Shown: one piece after another, positions 35,484 to 46,816 of the stretch
How positions within the stretch are numbered: position 1 is the first letter of the stretch
Layout of the letters: each line of letters starts with the position of its first letter
From: Pseudomonas sp. GR 6-02
Lineage (GTDB): Bacteria; Pseudomonadota; Gammaproteobacteria; Pseudomonadales; Pseudomonadaceae
Reading direction: 5' to 3'
Length of the DNA: 64,000 nt
Assembly: GCF_001655615.1 (NCBI RefSeq)
Contig: NZ_CP011567.1
Span: 4,101,001-4,165,000 of the forward strand
Notes under the pieces: model-generated
What the model was told of the DNA's origin: nothing
Seen by the model: the letters and a program-made list of their open reading frames with translations, nothing else
Database searches by the model: none
Program-made: the position numbers and the translations under genes

Positions 35484-36809
35484 ATGGTTAACAATACAAA
35501 AATGTCGATAGCCGCTTTAGCGGTGGTTGTCGGCTCCGGGCCGTCCATGGTGTTGGCGGAAGAAAAACCCGAGGGGTTTATCGAGGGCAGCAGCCTGACG
35601 GCGCTCAACCGCAACTTATACTTCAATCGTGATCACCGTGACGGCCAGTCGAGTCCCACCGGCAATGGCTATTCCGAGGCCTGGGCTCACGCGGTCATCA
35701 GCAAGTTCGAATCCGGCTTTACCCAAGGCACCGTTGGATTCGGGGTCGATGCGTTTGCGATGATCGGCTTGAAACTCGATACCGGTGACGGGCGCAACGG
35801 TGGCCGTAGTTCTTTCGACGTGTTGCCGGTCGACAGCGATGGTCAGGCGCGGGATGAATACACCAAGGTCGGTGGCGCCGCCAAAGTGCGCGCCTTCGAT
35901 ACGGTGGTGAAGGTCGGCGATGTGTTCCCCGCCAACCCGGTGGTTGCGGCGGGTGACTCCCGACTGTTGCCGGAAAGCTTCCGGGGTGTCACGGCCACCA
36001 ACACCAGCATCGAAGGTCTGTCGGTACAGGGCGGTCGCCTGCATGCGATGAGCCAGCCGGTGTCCAGCGACATGCGCGAGAACTTCGCGACCTTCTACGC
36101 CGGTCCAGTCAATTCGCCGTGGGTCGGCTATCTCGGTGGCGACTATGCACTGAACAAAAACCTCAGTTTCAGCCTGTATTCCAGTCGCCTCAAGGATGCC
36201 TGGAATCAGTATTACGCCGGCACCGCATGGACTTATCCGCTGTCGGATGACCTGTCGCTATTCGGTGGCTTGAACTATTACAAGGCGGTCGACGAAGGCA
36301 AACAACTGCTCGGCGAGTTCGACAACAACATCTGGAGCGGCCGTGTCGGGGTGAAACTCGGCGCCCACTCCGTTGCCTTGTCGCACCAGCGCAACAACGG
36401 CAACGACGACTTCGATTACCTGCGCCAGTCCGACTCGATCTTCCTCGACAACTCCATCCAGTACAGCGACTTCAACTCGCCCAAGGAACGTTCGTGGATG
36501 GTGCGTTACGACCTCGACATGAGCAGCTATGGCGTGTCGGGTTTGTCGTTCATGACTCGTTACGCCCGCGGCACCGACGCCGATTACTCCAACGCCAACG
36601 CCGTGTACATGCGCCGCGATGCCGACGGCAACCCACTGACTGACCAGAAGCGCTGGGAGCGCGACATCGAAGTCAAATACGTGGTGCAGAGCGGCTCGTT
36701 GAAAGACATGTCTCTGCGTCTGCGCCAGGCCACCACCCGCGCCACGGCGTTTGAGTCGGATCTGGATGAAGTGCGGGTGATTGTCGAGTATCCGCTGGCG
36801 ATTCTCTGA
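35484..36809 (+). CDS. OprD-family outer membrane porin
   Basis: A 441-residue porin precursor with a signal peptide (MVNNTKMSIAALAVVVGSGP..., cleavage likely after VLA at residue 25). The mature start GFIEGSSLTALNRNLYFNRD is the OprD family signature, as are WAHAVISKFESGFTQGTVGF and DAFAMIGLKLDTGDGRNGG. OprD channels take up basic amino acids, small acids or aromatic compounds; the substrate here cannot be assigned. AAGGAG six bases before ATG 35484 fixes the start. A stand-alone gene with its own terminator. Confidence 0.93.
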   Translation: MVNNTKMSIAALAVVVGSGPSMVLAEEKPEGFIEGSSLTALNRNLYFNRDHRDGQSSPTGNGYSEAWAHAVISKFESGFTQGTVGFGVDAFAMIGLKLDTGDGRNGGRSSFDVLPVDSDGQARDEYTKVGGAAKVRAFDTVVKVGDVFPANPVVAAGDSRLLPESFRGVTATNTSIEGLSVQGGRLHAMSQPVSSDMRENFATFYAGPVNSPWVGYLGGDYALNKNLSFSLYSSRLKDAWNQYYAGTAWTYPLSDDLSLFGGLNYYKAVDEGKQLLGEFDNNIWSGRVGVKLGAHSVALSHQRNNGNDDFDYLRQSDSIFLDNSIQYSDFNSPKERSWMVRYDLDMSSYGVSGLSFMTRYARGTDADYSNANAVYMRRDADGNPLTDQKRWERDIEVKYVVQSGSLKDMSLRLRQATTRATAFESDLDEVRVIVEYPLAIL

Positions 36810-36834
36810 CTTCACGGTTTATGCAAATTCACCT

Positions 36835-36990
36835 TTAGAAGCTCCTTGCTCCTTTGGTAAGAGGTGAATCTTTTGGCGTCCTTCGGGGCGCCTTTTTTAC
36901 GCCCGTGGATTGAGCACCGCAGAAGCAGCCTTCGGCGACGCCTACAGGGTCGGTTTCTGTTTCGGGAGGGTTTGGTGTTGGCTTTTTCAT
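36835..36990 (-). pseudogene. truncated DUF6124-like small gene
   Basis: The frame begins MKKPTPNPPETETDP, the N-terminus I recall for the Pseudomonas DUF6124 small proteins, which are normally 110-120 residues. It then diverges and stops after 51 residues (…KGARSF). No continuation of the family C-terminus was found in other frames. It lies directly downstream of a C4-type antisense RNA, the usual arrangement for such genes. A short intact protein cannot be excluded. Confidence 0.5.
36873..36898 (+). terminator. terminator of the OprD-type porin gene
   Basis: GGCGTCC TTCG GGGCGCC followed by six T, about 65 bases after the stop. One G-U pair in the stem. Confidence 0.85.
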
Positions 36991-37044
36991 GATTTCGGCA
37001 TTCAGCGTGATGGTTAGAGCTGACCCATTCGGTTCCACGCGAAA

Positions 37045-37130
37045 AGGAGGCAGCTGTACGCAGGTTGGAACCCGGGCCACTGAGCAAAACCCGACAGACT
37101 CGAAGTCTCCCGCGCACAGCCGCCATAACG
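37045..37130 (-). ncRNA. C4-type antisense RNA
   Basis: On the - strand the stretch reads GGCGGCTGTGCGCGGGAGAC, TTCGAGTCTGTCGGGTTTTG, CTCAGTGGCCCGGGTTCCAA, CCTGCGTACAGCTGCC, matching the layout I remember for C4 RNAs. There is an outer GGCGGCTGT / ACAGCTGCC helix, a GGGAGAC..GTCTG hairpin and a CGGGT...CCCGG hairpin. The internal GGGTTCCAA (37065-37073) is complementary to TTGGAACCC upstream (37191-37199) and, over 7 bases, to TGGAACC downstream (37031-37037). This fits C4 action by base pairing. C4 RNA was defined in phages P1/P7 and occurs in many Pseudomonas chromosomes. Confidence 0.7.
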
Positions 37131-37354
37131 GAGTGCACACATCAAGGTGCGCACGTCATGAAAGGCGCTTTTGCTTTCAGTGGAGCCGCGGGGTTCCAAT
37201 CCCGATCGCTGAATTGGCAGCGACGAATACAGGCTAGAGAGCGGACGTCCGACGGACAACCTGAAAACATTGTGGGAAGCCTCCCTACCTTCGCCATATC
37301 TGTTAAACATCCCGAATTGAAATACTCAACGTAGGTTGGAGGCCCTCTGTGCCC

Positions 37355-37687
37355 TCACCCGCCCTGTCGGCGGCAATCGCCTGCCACGGTGTATTTGATG
37401 GTATTGAGTTGGCCCTTTGAATCTTCATAGGTCATGGCCGTCGGCACCACGGAGCAGGCAACTTGCGGTCGCACAACGCTCACCACTTTGACCACATCCA
37501 GTTTCATCCCGTATTCGTAGTCTTTCACCACCGGCGCAGGTTTACCCTGGTTGGCCGCGTACTGCTCCATGGCTTTGGCGTTGGCACTGAACGCCCTCTC
37601 AAACGTCCGGTCACCGCCGCCTTCTGCCAGCGCATTCAACGACATCGCCAGCGCCCCGGCGAACGCCACCCACTTAAAAACTTTCAT
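37355..37687 (-). CDS. periplasmic DUF2790 protein with PtrA-like N-terminus
   Basis: A 110-residue exported protein: signal peptide MKVFKWVAFAGALAMSLNAL with cleavage after LA, giving a mature EGGGDRTFERAFSANAKAME, the motif shared with PtrA and with the neighbour at 37766. The rest, VVKDYEYGMKLDVVKVVSV then SVVPTAMTYEDSKGQLNTIK and YTVAGDC, is the DUF2790 domain with two Cys. In Pseudomonas such proteins are copper- or zinc-responsive, controlled by CopR/CzcR-type regulators, but their biochemical role is unknown. It probably shares a promoter with the gene at 37766, though a terminator lies between. Confidence 0.85.
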   Translation of the reverse strand: MKVFKWVAFAGALAMSLNALAEGGGDRTFERAFSANAKAMEQYAANQGKPAPVVKDYEYGMKLDVVKVVSVVRPQVACSVVPTAMTYEDSKGQLNTIKYTVAGDCRRQGG

Positions 37688-37712
37688 ACCCAGTACCTTC
37701 AAATCCAGGCTC

Positions 37713-37746
37713 AAAAAAAGCCCGGCATCGGCAATCGATGACGGGC
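37713..37746 (-). terminator. partial terminator between the two small periplasmic genes
   Basis: On the - strand GCCCGTCATCGATTGCCGATG then CCGGGC and seven T: an outer GCCCG/CGGGC stem with an inner CATCG/CGATG stem. It would end transcripts from 37966 but may leak into 37687. Confidence 0.7.
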
Positions 37747-37765
37747 CAGTTCAGGTGCGGCACGC

Positions 37766-37966
37766 TTACAAGTCTTTGGTCTTGCCGTCCTTCTTCTCAT
37801 TCACGACGACGGGGTTACGCGCCTGTTCCTTGGCGACAAACGCCTCCACCGAACGGTCATTGGCCGCCATCATTTTCTCAAAGACTCTGTCGCCGCCACC
37901 TTCAGCCAAAACAACAGAAGACATCACCAACGCCGCTGCAAACGCACTCAGTTGTACAAGTTTCAT
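37766..37966 (-). CDS. PtrA-like small periplasmic protein
   Basis: A 66-residue exported protein. The signal peptide MKLVQLSAFAAALVMSSVVLA is followed by EGGGDRVFEKMMAANDRSVE, the N-terminal motif of PtrA, a copper-inducible periplasmic protein of P. aeruginosa. It lacks the Cys-containing DUF2790 domain of its neighbour. A CzcR-like box lies 74 bases upstream of the ATG, and the czc system is next door, so induction by metal is likely. GAGGAATC precedes the ATG. Confidence 0.8.
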   Translation of the reverse strand: MKLVQLSAFAAALVMSSVVLAEGGGDRVFEKMMAANDRSVEAFVAKEQARNPVVVNEKKDGKTKDL

Positions 37967-38039
37967 GCTTGATTCCTCGTTTAATTAACTAACGGGATCA
38001 AGGTAACAATCCGAACCTTTCGTGACGGTGGCGCGCAAA

Positions 38040-38055
38040 TTACATATCCGTTATG
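38040..38055 (-). promoter_or_regulatory. CzcR/CopR-like box upstream of the PtrA-like gene
   Basis: ATTACATATCCGTTAT. It matches 14 of 16 positions of the box at 43976 before czcCBA and 13 of 16 of that at 44331 before czcR. The shape ATKAC-N6-GTMAT resembles the known CusR/CopR site (ATGAC-N6-GTCAT). Confidence 0.6.
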
Positions 38056-38071
38056 TAACCTGAAAGGCACC

Positions 38072-38177
38072 TGTGGCGAGGGAGCTTGCTCCCGCTGGGT
38101 CGCGAAGCGGCCCCTCCTTCACAAAAAAAGAAGGGGCCTGCTACGCAGTCCAGCGGGAGCAAGCTCCCTCGCCACAG
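38072..38177. repeat. REPIN with perfect 28-bp arms
   Basis: Arms at 38072-38099 (CTGTGGCGAGGGAGCTTGCT then CCCGCTGG) and 38150-38177 are exact reverse complements. The centre holds a GGCCCCTCCTTC...GAAGGGGCC hairpin. It lies between the small metal-protein genes and the 3' end of czcA and could fold as one large hairpin in the czc mRNA tail. Same family as 14915-15010. Confidence 0.88.
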
Positions 38178-38202
38178 ATAGTGGTATGCCTGAAACATTG
38201 GC

Positions 38203-41382
<3,180 letters not shown>

Positions 41383-41395
41383 TCAGTGGGAGCCT

Positions 41396-42589
41396 TCAAT
41401 GAGAATGCTCGGCTGAGGCTTTGCCCAATTCCGATTTGAGGATGAAGCTGCCGGCACTGGCGACTTGCACGCCCGGTTCCAGCCCTTGGGTGACTTCCAC
41501 CAGACCGGCCGCGCGACTGCCCAACTCCACCGCTTGCGCCTTGAAGCCGTCATCGGTGCGCACGAACACCGTGGGTTTGTCCTCGACGGTCTGGATCGCG
41601 GTTTCAGGTACGGCGACCCTGGCTTGGCGACTGTCGGTCGCCACCAGCGCGGTGACGAACAGGCCGGGGCGCCACGAGCCTTGCGGATTTTCCAGGGTCA
41701 CGCGGACCGTTGCAGTGCGGGTCTGTTCACCGAGCAAACTGCCGACGTAGGCCACGGTGCCGGCGATTTCAGCATTGAGTTCCGGGGCGCTGACGGTGAC
41801 CGGTTTGCCCACTTGTACCTTGGTCAGATCCTTGGGCGAAACGCCGAACGTCACCCACACCCGCGACAGGTCGGAGAGGGTAAAAGCCGCCGAGGTTTCA
41901 TCGACCACCTCCCCCGGCGTCAGGTGTTTTTCCACCACCACACCGTCGAACGGCGCACGCAGTTCATAGCGATTGCCGCCGGTGGCGACCACGCTGCCGC
42001 TGAGCACACTGATTTTTTGCCGGGCATTGGTCAGGGCAATTTCGGCTTCTTCCAATGCCTGGCGTGCCTGAAGGAAATCCTGCTCGGCGGAGATCTTGTC
42101 CTGCCACAGTTTTTTCTCGCGTTCGTAGGTGGTGCGCGCCAAGGTCAGGCGCCGCTGCGCGGCAGCCTGTTCGCTGCGCTGATCAGAGATCTGCTGACTG
42201 GCGATCACCGCCAGCAACTGGCCCTTCTTCACCGACTGCCCGAGATTGACCGACACCGACTCGACCACGCCAGGGACGCGCGGCACCACGTGCGCGGTAC
42301 GGTCTTCGTCAAAGCGCACTTCGCCGGGGAACGGCAAGCCGAGGCTGATGTTCTGCGCCCGCGCTTCGGCCAGTTGAATGCCCGCCGCTGCGATCTGTTC
42401 GGTGCTCAGCTCCAGGTGCCCTTCTTCTATATGTTCACCGTTGGCTGCTGCGCCTTCTTCAGCGTGACCGGCGTGTTCCGCCGATTCATCGGCGTGAGCG
42501 TCGATGGACGCATTGCCCGGCCACATCGAGCCAATACCAATGCCCAGCGCCAACGTCGCCGCAGCCACCACGATCAGTTTTTTTTCCAT
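41396..42589 (-). CDS. czcB: CzcB periplasmic adaptor (membrane fusion protein)
   Basis: A 397-residue adaptor linking CzcA to CzcC. An N-terminal membrane anchor (LIVVAAATLALGIGIGSMW) is followed by a His/Glu-rich stretch DAHADESAEHAGHAEEGAAA, likely metal-binding. Then come the barrel-sandwich and helical hairpin (RRLTLARTTYEREKKLWQD...), beta-barrel and C-terminal domains; the protein ends in GKASAEHSH. GAGGAG precedes ATG 42589; the longer in-frame start is rejected. Confidence 0.93.
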   Translation of the reverse strand: MEKKLIVVAAATLALGIGIGSMWPGNASIDAHADESAEHAGHAEEGAAANGEHIEEGHLELSTEQIAAAGIQLAEARAQNISLGLPFPGEVRFDEDRTAHVVPRVPGVVESVSVNLGQSVKKGQLLAVIASQQISDQRSEQAAAQRRLTLARTTYEREKKLWQDKISAEQDFLQARQALEEAEIALTNARQKISVLSGSVVATGGNRYELRAPFDGVVVEKHLTPGEVVDETSAAFTLSDLSRVWVTFGVSPKDLTKVQVGKPVTVSAPELNAEIAGTVAYVGSLLGEQTRTATVRVTLENPQGSWRPGLFVTALVATDSRQARVAVPETAIQTVEDKPTVFVRTDDGFKAQAVELGSRAAGLVEVTQGLEPGVQVASAGSFILKSELGKASAEHSH

Positions 42590-42638
42590 GGAAACTCCTC
42601 TGCGCCATGCCATCGCGCAGTGATTTGAAAGATGAAAT

Positions 42639-43898
42639 TCAAGGGCTGACGGTGAGGTCGCCGAAGATGCGTTCGATGCGTACTCGCGCGTCCGTCGCCT
42701 CGCTGACGGCCTGGATGTATTGGCTGCGTGCGCTGATCAGGGTGCGCTGGGCGTCGAGCACATCGAGGAAGCCGAACTTGCCCATTTCGAAACCGCGTGT
42801 GGCGCTGTCGACCGCACTTTGCGCGGCGGGCAGGATGGTCTGGTTGAACGCTTCGACTTCGCCGTTGGCGGTCTGCCATTGCTCAAGGGCGGTCTGGATT
42901 TCCGTGCGTAAACGCAGTTCGGTGGCGTTGCGCAGATCCCGTGCCTGATCACTGCGCCGGGCAGCCGCCAGCACGTTGCCCTGATTACGGTTGAACAACG
43001 GAATCGGCATCGATAACCCGACCACGTTGACCCGTTCGCGCTCGGTTTCGCTGTATTGGCTGCCAATGCTCACGGTCAGGTCGGGAATGCGTTGCGACTT
43101 TTCCAGACCCAATGAGGCTTCGCGCTGATCGATCTGCAATTTGGCCAGACGCAGCTCGGCGGTCTCGTTCAGGCGCTCCAGCAATCGACTTGCCGATGGC
43201 ACGGTGGGCATGCTTTGCGCGGCCGCTTGCACGGTGGTCGAGGTTGGCAACGGTGCGCCCATGACCTGCGCCAATTGCTGGTAGGCGTTGGCCCGATCGC
43301 GTTCGGCGCGGCTCAGTTCCAGGCGCACTTCGGAGAGTTGCACGTGCGCCCGGGTGCCTTCGACTGGCGATGATTTGCCGGCCTCGATGCGTCCTTGGGC
43401 GACGCGCAAACCGTGTTCGGCCAGTTGCAGCGACTGGCGGGACAACTGCAAGCGTTGTTGCGCGGTCCGGGCGCTGTTGAACGCCTGAATCACATCGGCG
43501 CGCAAGGCATTGCGCTTGCGCTCCCACTCGATCCCGGCGGCGTCCTGCGCGCGGCTGGCGACGTCGATCCGTGCACCACGTTTGCCGCCCAGTTCGATCG
43601 GTTGGCTGAGCATCACCGTGGTGGTTCGCGAATCGCGCCGGGTGTCTTCGGCCTCCCACGACACTTCGGGGTTGGGGATCAGACCGGCCTGTTTGCGCTC
43701 ACCCTCGGCGATGCCGATTTCCCACTGCGCAGCCGCCAGATCCGGGTTACCGGCAAATGCCGTTTGCAGGGCTTGATCGAGGGTCAGGGTCGATGCATGC
43801 ACAAGCCCCGTGCCGGCCAGCCACACAACGCTGGCCGTCACTGTCCTCGCTGTTTTTTTCAGGCGTGCTCGCGCCGTCCGCTCTTTTAAACCGGGCAA
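42639..43898 (-). CDS. czcC: CzcC outer membrane efflux protein
   Basis: A TolC-fold outer membrane channel of about 419 residues: ASTLTLDQALQTAFAGNPDL begins the mature protein, and the two repeat halves end in RIEAGKSSPVEGTRAHVQLS and KFGFLDVLDAQRTLISARSQ. The start is uncertain because no ATG is available. TTG 43898 is preferred since AAGGAAG lies 7 bases upstream; TTG 43919 is in frame without such a site. First gene of czcCBA, 467 bases divergent from czcR. Confidence 0.9.
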   Translation of the reverse strand: MPGLKERTARARLKKTARTVTASVVWLAGTGLVHASTLTLDQALQTAFAGNPDLAAAQWEIGIAEGERKQAGLIPNPEVSWEAEDTRRDSRTTTVMLSQPIELGGKRGARIDVASRAQDAAGIEWERKRNALRADVIQAFNSARTAQQRLQLSRQSLQLAEHGLRVAQGRIEAGKSSPVEGTRAHVQLSEVRLELSRAERDRANAYQQLAQVMGAPLPTSTTVQAAAQSMPTVPSASRLLERLNETAELRLAKLQIDQREASLGLEKSQRIPDLTVSIGSQYSETERERVNVVGLSMPIPLFNRNQGNVLAAARRSDQARDLRNATELRLRTEIQTALEQWQTANGEVEAFNQTILPAAQSAVDSATRGFEMGKFGFLDVLDAQRTLISARSQYIQAVSEATDARVRIERIFGDLTVSP

Positions 43899-43975
43899 TG
43901 GAAGACTTCCTTTATTCAAGAATCTTTGATGCCGCCACGGTAGGGTTTTGAACTTATCGGCAAGGTGACTGGAAC

Positions 43976-43991
43976 ATTACAAATCCGTCAT
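43976..43991 (-). promoter_or_regulatory. CzcR/CopR-like box upstream of czcCBA
   Basis: ATTACAAATCCGTCAT lies 78 bases upstream of the preferred czcC start. It is the best palindrome of the three boxes (ATTAC-N6-GTCAT). Confidence 0.6.
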
Positions 43992-44330
43992 CCACGGCTT
44001 ATGGAAGTTGTTTTGATCTAGGATGCGAAGTGCAAAAGGCAACATAGCAATACATGGAAACAAATACACGGTAGTTATCTGCCAAACAGCACTTGCCTGA
44101 ATGTAGCGCATGGGCATTCGGGCTTGCCCGCTGCGACAGGCTGTCGCAGATGACCATACTCAGGGCTCAAGACTCAGCATTTCAGTTGACCCTGTAGCCA
44201 CTACAGCCTTTACCTTGCACGCCATCACACAGGGAAACCGCCGTAGGAAACCAGCAACTCACAATCTCTAGTCGTTATTCAAATCCGTCCGGAAGCCCCT
44301 ACAAAAACAACAACTTTCCCGGCCACCTTA

Positions 44331-44346
44331 ATTAAATATCCATTAA
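44331..44346 (+). promoter_or_regulatory. degenerate CzcR-like box upstream of czcR
   Basis: ATTAAATATCCATTAA, 20 bases before the czcR ATG, shares 13 of 16 bases with the box at 38040, including the ATATCC core. Its closeness to the start suggests autoregulation. Confidence 0.45.
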
Positions 44347-44365
44347 ATAAAAGTGGTGATAAATC

Positions 44366-45040
44366 ATGCGAATCCTTGTCGTCGAGGACGAGCTTAAAGC
44401 TGCCGAATACTTGCATCAGGGACTGACGGAAAGTGGTTATATCGTTGACCACGCGGCCACTGGCGCCGACGGACTGCATCTGGCGCAACAGCAGGCATAC
44501 GACCTGGTGATCCTGGATGTGAACCTGCCGGAACTCGATGGCTGGGGCGTGCTGGAGCAATTGCGTCGCACCCACTCCACCCGGGTGATGATGCTCACCG
44601 CCCGCGGGCGTCTGGCCGACAAGATTCGTGGTCTGGATCTGGGTGCCGACGATTATCTGGTCAAGCCATTCGAGTTTCCGGAATTGCTGGCGCGGGTGCG
44701 CACGCTGATGCGCCGCAGCGAAAACATCCCGGTGCCGCAGGTGCTCAAAGTCGCCGATCTGGAACTTGATCCGGGCCGTCACCGCGCCTTTCGCGGCGAG
44801 CAGCGCATCGACCTGACCACCAAGGAGTTCGCCCTGCTGCATCTGCTGATGCGCCAGTCCGGGGAAGTACTGACCCGCACCCAGATCATTTCGCTGGTGT
44901 GGGACATGAATTTCGACTGCGACACCAACGTGGTCGAAGTGTCGATCCGGCGTTTGCGGGCGAAGATCGACGACCCGTTCGACAGCAAACTGATCCACAC
45001 CCTGCGCGGTGTCGGCTATGTCCTGGAGGCGCGGGAATGA
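44366..45040 (+). CDS. czcR: heavy-metal response regulator CzcR
   Basis: A 224-residue OmpR-class regulator. The receiver domain has the phospho-acceptor Asp51 in LVILDVNLPELDGW, acidic residues in VVEDE and Lys in DYLVKPFEF. The C-terminal winged helix shows LTTKEFALLHLLMRQSGEVL and TNVVEVSIRRLRAKIDDPF. The CzcR/CopR/IrlR group is recognised by its high similarity throughout. It is divergent from czcCBA and overlaps czcS (ATGA). Confidence 0.93.
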   Translation: MRILVVEDELKAAEYLHQGLTESGYIVDHAATGADGLHLAQQQAYDLVILDVNLPELDGWGVLEQLRRTHSTRVMMLTARGRLADKIRGLDLGADDYLVKPFEFPELLARVRTLMRRSENIPVPQVLKVADLELDPGRHRAFRGEQRIDLTTKEFALLHLLMRQSGEVLTRTQIISLVWDMNFDCDTNVVEVSIRRLRAKIDDPFDSKLIHTLRGVGYVLEARE

Positions 45041-46440
45041 AGCCGGCCAGCCTGTCGATGCGCCTGGGCCTGACGGTGAGTATTCTCGGCGCGCTACTGG
45101 TGGTGTTCCTGGCGATCCTTGCCTACTTTGCCCTGACCCATGAGTTGAACGCGTTATCCAGAAACAGCCTGGCCCAGAAGGTGGAACAGGTGGAACACAG
45201 CCTGTCGCTGTACGCCGATGCCGCAGAAATTCGTTCGGCGCCGCACATTCTGCTCGATCAGGTCATGGGCCATGACAACCTCACCCTGACGATTTATGAC
45301 CGCAGTAACTTGCGCACGCCGCTGTTGAAATCCGGCTCCGGCATGGCCGACCCGCGCCTTGAACGCAAGGCAGTGCTGGCCGCCGACGAACCACTGGCGT
45401 TCTCCGACGGCACCGACGATCAAGGCAAGCGCTACCTGACCGCTTCTCGGTTGGTCCGCATCAAGGACGGCACCCGCGTCCCGGTGCTGCTGTCGATGGA
45501 CGATGCCCACAATCAGGCGTTGCTCAGCGCCTATCTGCGCTCGACGCTGATTGCTTTGCCATTGCTGCTGATCTTCATCGGCCTCAGTGCCTGGGCCGCC
45601 GTACAGCGGGGGCTGATGCCGTTGCGCGAGTTTCGCAAAGTGGCGGCGATGGTCTCGACGCAAGACCTCGGCCATCGGCTGTCGGTGCTCGACATGCCCC
45701 AGGAACTCAGTGAGCTGGCCCAGGGGATCAACGTCATGCTGGATCGCCTCGACAATGGTGTGCAGCAGTTGTCGCAGTTCTCCGATGACCTGGCCCATGA
45801 ACTGCGCACGCCGATCAACAATCTGATGGGCAAGGCACAGGTGACGCTGTCCCGGGAACGCACGGCCGAGGCGTACAAAAACGTCTTGGTGTCCTGCACC
45901 GAAGAGCTGGAGCGTGTTGCGCGGATTGTCTCGGACATGCTGTTTCTGGCGCAGGCCAGTAACCCCGCAGCGCTCACATCTTTCGAGTCGGTCGCCCTGG
46001 AAGAAGAAGTCGAAAAAGTGGCCGACCTGTTTTCCTTGTCGGCGCAAGACAAGCGCATCAGCCTGCGCGTGACAGGCGCCAGCGCACGGGTACTGGGCGA
46101 CCGCCTGATGATTCAACGGGCGATCTCGAACCTGCTGTCCAACGCCCTGCGCCACTGTCCGGCCGGGCAAACGGTTTCGCTGCACATTGAGCAAGAGGCG
46201 ACACAGGTTGCACTGGAAGTCAGCAACCCCGGCGCGGGCATCGAAGCGCAGCATCTGCCGCACCTGTTCGACCGCTTTTACCGGGTCGACAGCAGCCGCT
46301 CCCGCTCACAAGGCAGCACCGGACTGGGCCTGGCCATCGTGCGCTCGATCATGAGCCTGCATCAGGGGGTGGCACAGGTTAAAAGCTCGCCTGGGACGTT
46401 GACGGTGTTTCGATTGGGATTTCCCACCCCCGATGAATAG
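45037..46440 (+). CDS. czcS: heavy-metal sensor histidine kinase CzcS
   Basis: A 467-residue membrane kinase. TM1 (about residues 10-33) and TM2 (about 167-190) flank a periplasmic sensor loop. HAMP follows (GLMPLREFRKVAAMVSTQDL), then the H-box DDLAHELRTPINNLMGK with His254, an N-box (LLSNALRHCPAGQ) and G-box (GSTGLGLAIVRSIM). It overlaps czcR and is probably cotranscribed. It senses periplasmic metal in the family. Confidence 0.93.
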   Translation: MKPASLSMRLGLTVSILGALLVVFLAILAYFALTHELNALSRNSLAQKVEQVEHSLSLYADAAEIRSAPHILLDQVMGHDNLTLTIYDRSNLRTPLLKSGSGMADPRLERKAVLAADEPLAFSDGTDDQGKRYLTASRLVRIKDGTRVPVLLSMDDAHNQALLSAYLRSTLIALPLLLIFIGLSAWAAVQRGLMPLREFRKVAAMVSTQDLGHRLSVLDMPQELSELAQGINVMLDRLDNGVQQLSQFSDDLAHELRTPINNLMGKAQVTLSRERTAEAYKNVLVSCTEELERVARIVSDMLFLAQASNPAALTSFESVALEEEVEKVADLFSLSAQDKRISLRVTGASARVLGDRLMIQRAISNLLSNALRHCPAGQTVSLHIEQEATQVALEVSNPGAGIEAQHLPHLFDRFYRVDSSRSRSQGSTGLGLAIVRSIMSLHQGVAQVKSSPGTLTVFRLGFPTPDE

Positions 46441-46816
46441 ATGCCCAGCCATTCAACCTGCATTTTTTCTGAAACGCCTTCATACGCGATAGGAAAAATC
46501 GTCGCGCGAAGAACCCTGAAGAGCCACAAAAGTCAGTCATCACGATTTCGCACCTCCATGCAGCTGAAATTTCCGACAAGTGCATGCGTCGAAATCGTTG
46601 GGGCGGGTATGTTCCGCAATACCGTCCCATTCAACACCCGCCGATGCGTCACGAAAAAAATCGTCAAGCCGACAATTGATGTGTACGTATTTCAACACCC
46701 CTTGAATATGGTTTTTGAAACTTCCTGTCATTTTTGACCGAGCCAATACCTGCCTTATACATTTGCTCCGTGCTCGATACAGCACATCCAATGTCTAACA
46801 AAAAGAGAGTTTAATC
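46441..46816. other. 376-bp AT-richer gap before the RiPP operon
   Basis: Lower GC than both flanks and without a supported gene, though a 59-codon frame (46558-46737) is open. The last 90 bases hold the promoter described separately. The compositional drop continues into the precursor and the first half of the YcaO gene. Confidence 0.55.
46734..46761 (+). promoter_or_regulatory. candidate sigma-70 promoter of the RiPP operon
   Basis: TTGACC (46734-46739) and TATACA (46756-46761) are 16 bases apart, giving a leader of about 50 bases to the precursor ATG. Confidence 0.55.

Larger units (their letters stand above)
43899..44365. promoter_or_regulatory. 467-bp divergent control region czcCBA / czcRS
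   Basis: It contains two full CzcR-like boxes (43976-43991 and 44331-44346) and a partial one sharing CAAATCCGTC at 44282-44291. There are also short hairpins (for example GCGACAG-G-CTGTCGC near 44133). No gene is supported. AT-rich stretches flank both boxes. Confidence 0.6.

Noticed and set aside
37014..37310. 98-codon - strand frame and overlapping + strand frames (36989-37334)
   Set aside because: They run through the C4-type RNA; the apparent sequence conservation of such frames comes from the RNA, not from a protein.
46441..46737. Open frame of 98 codons directly after czcS (or 59 codons from 46558, Cys-containing), a possible second precursor peptide
   Set aside because: No ribosome-binding site at either start, no family resemblance, and it lies upstream of the predicted promoter of the RiPP operon.
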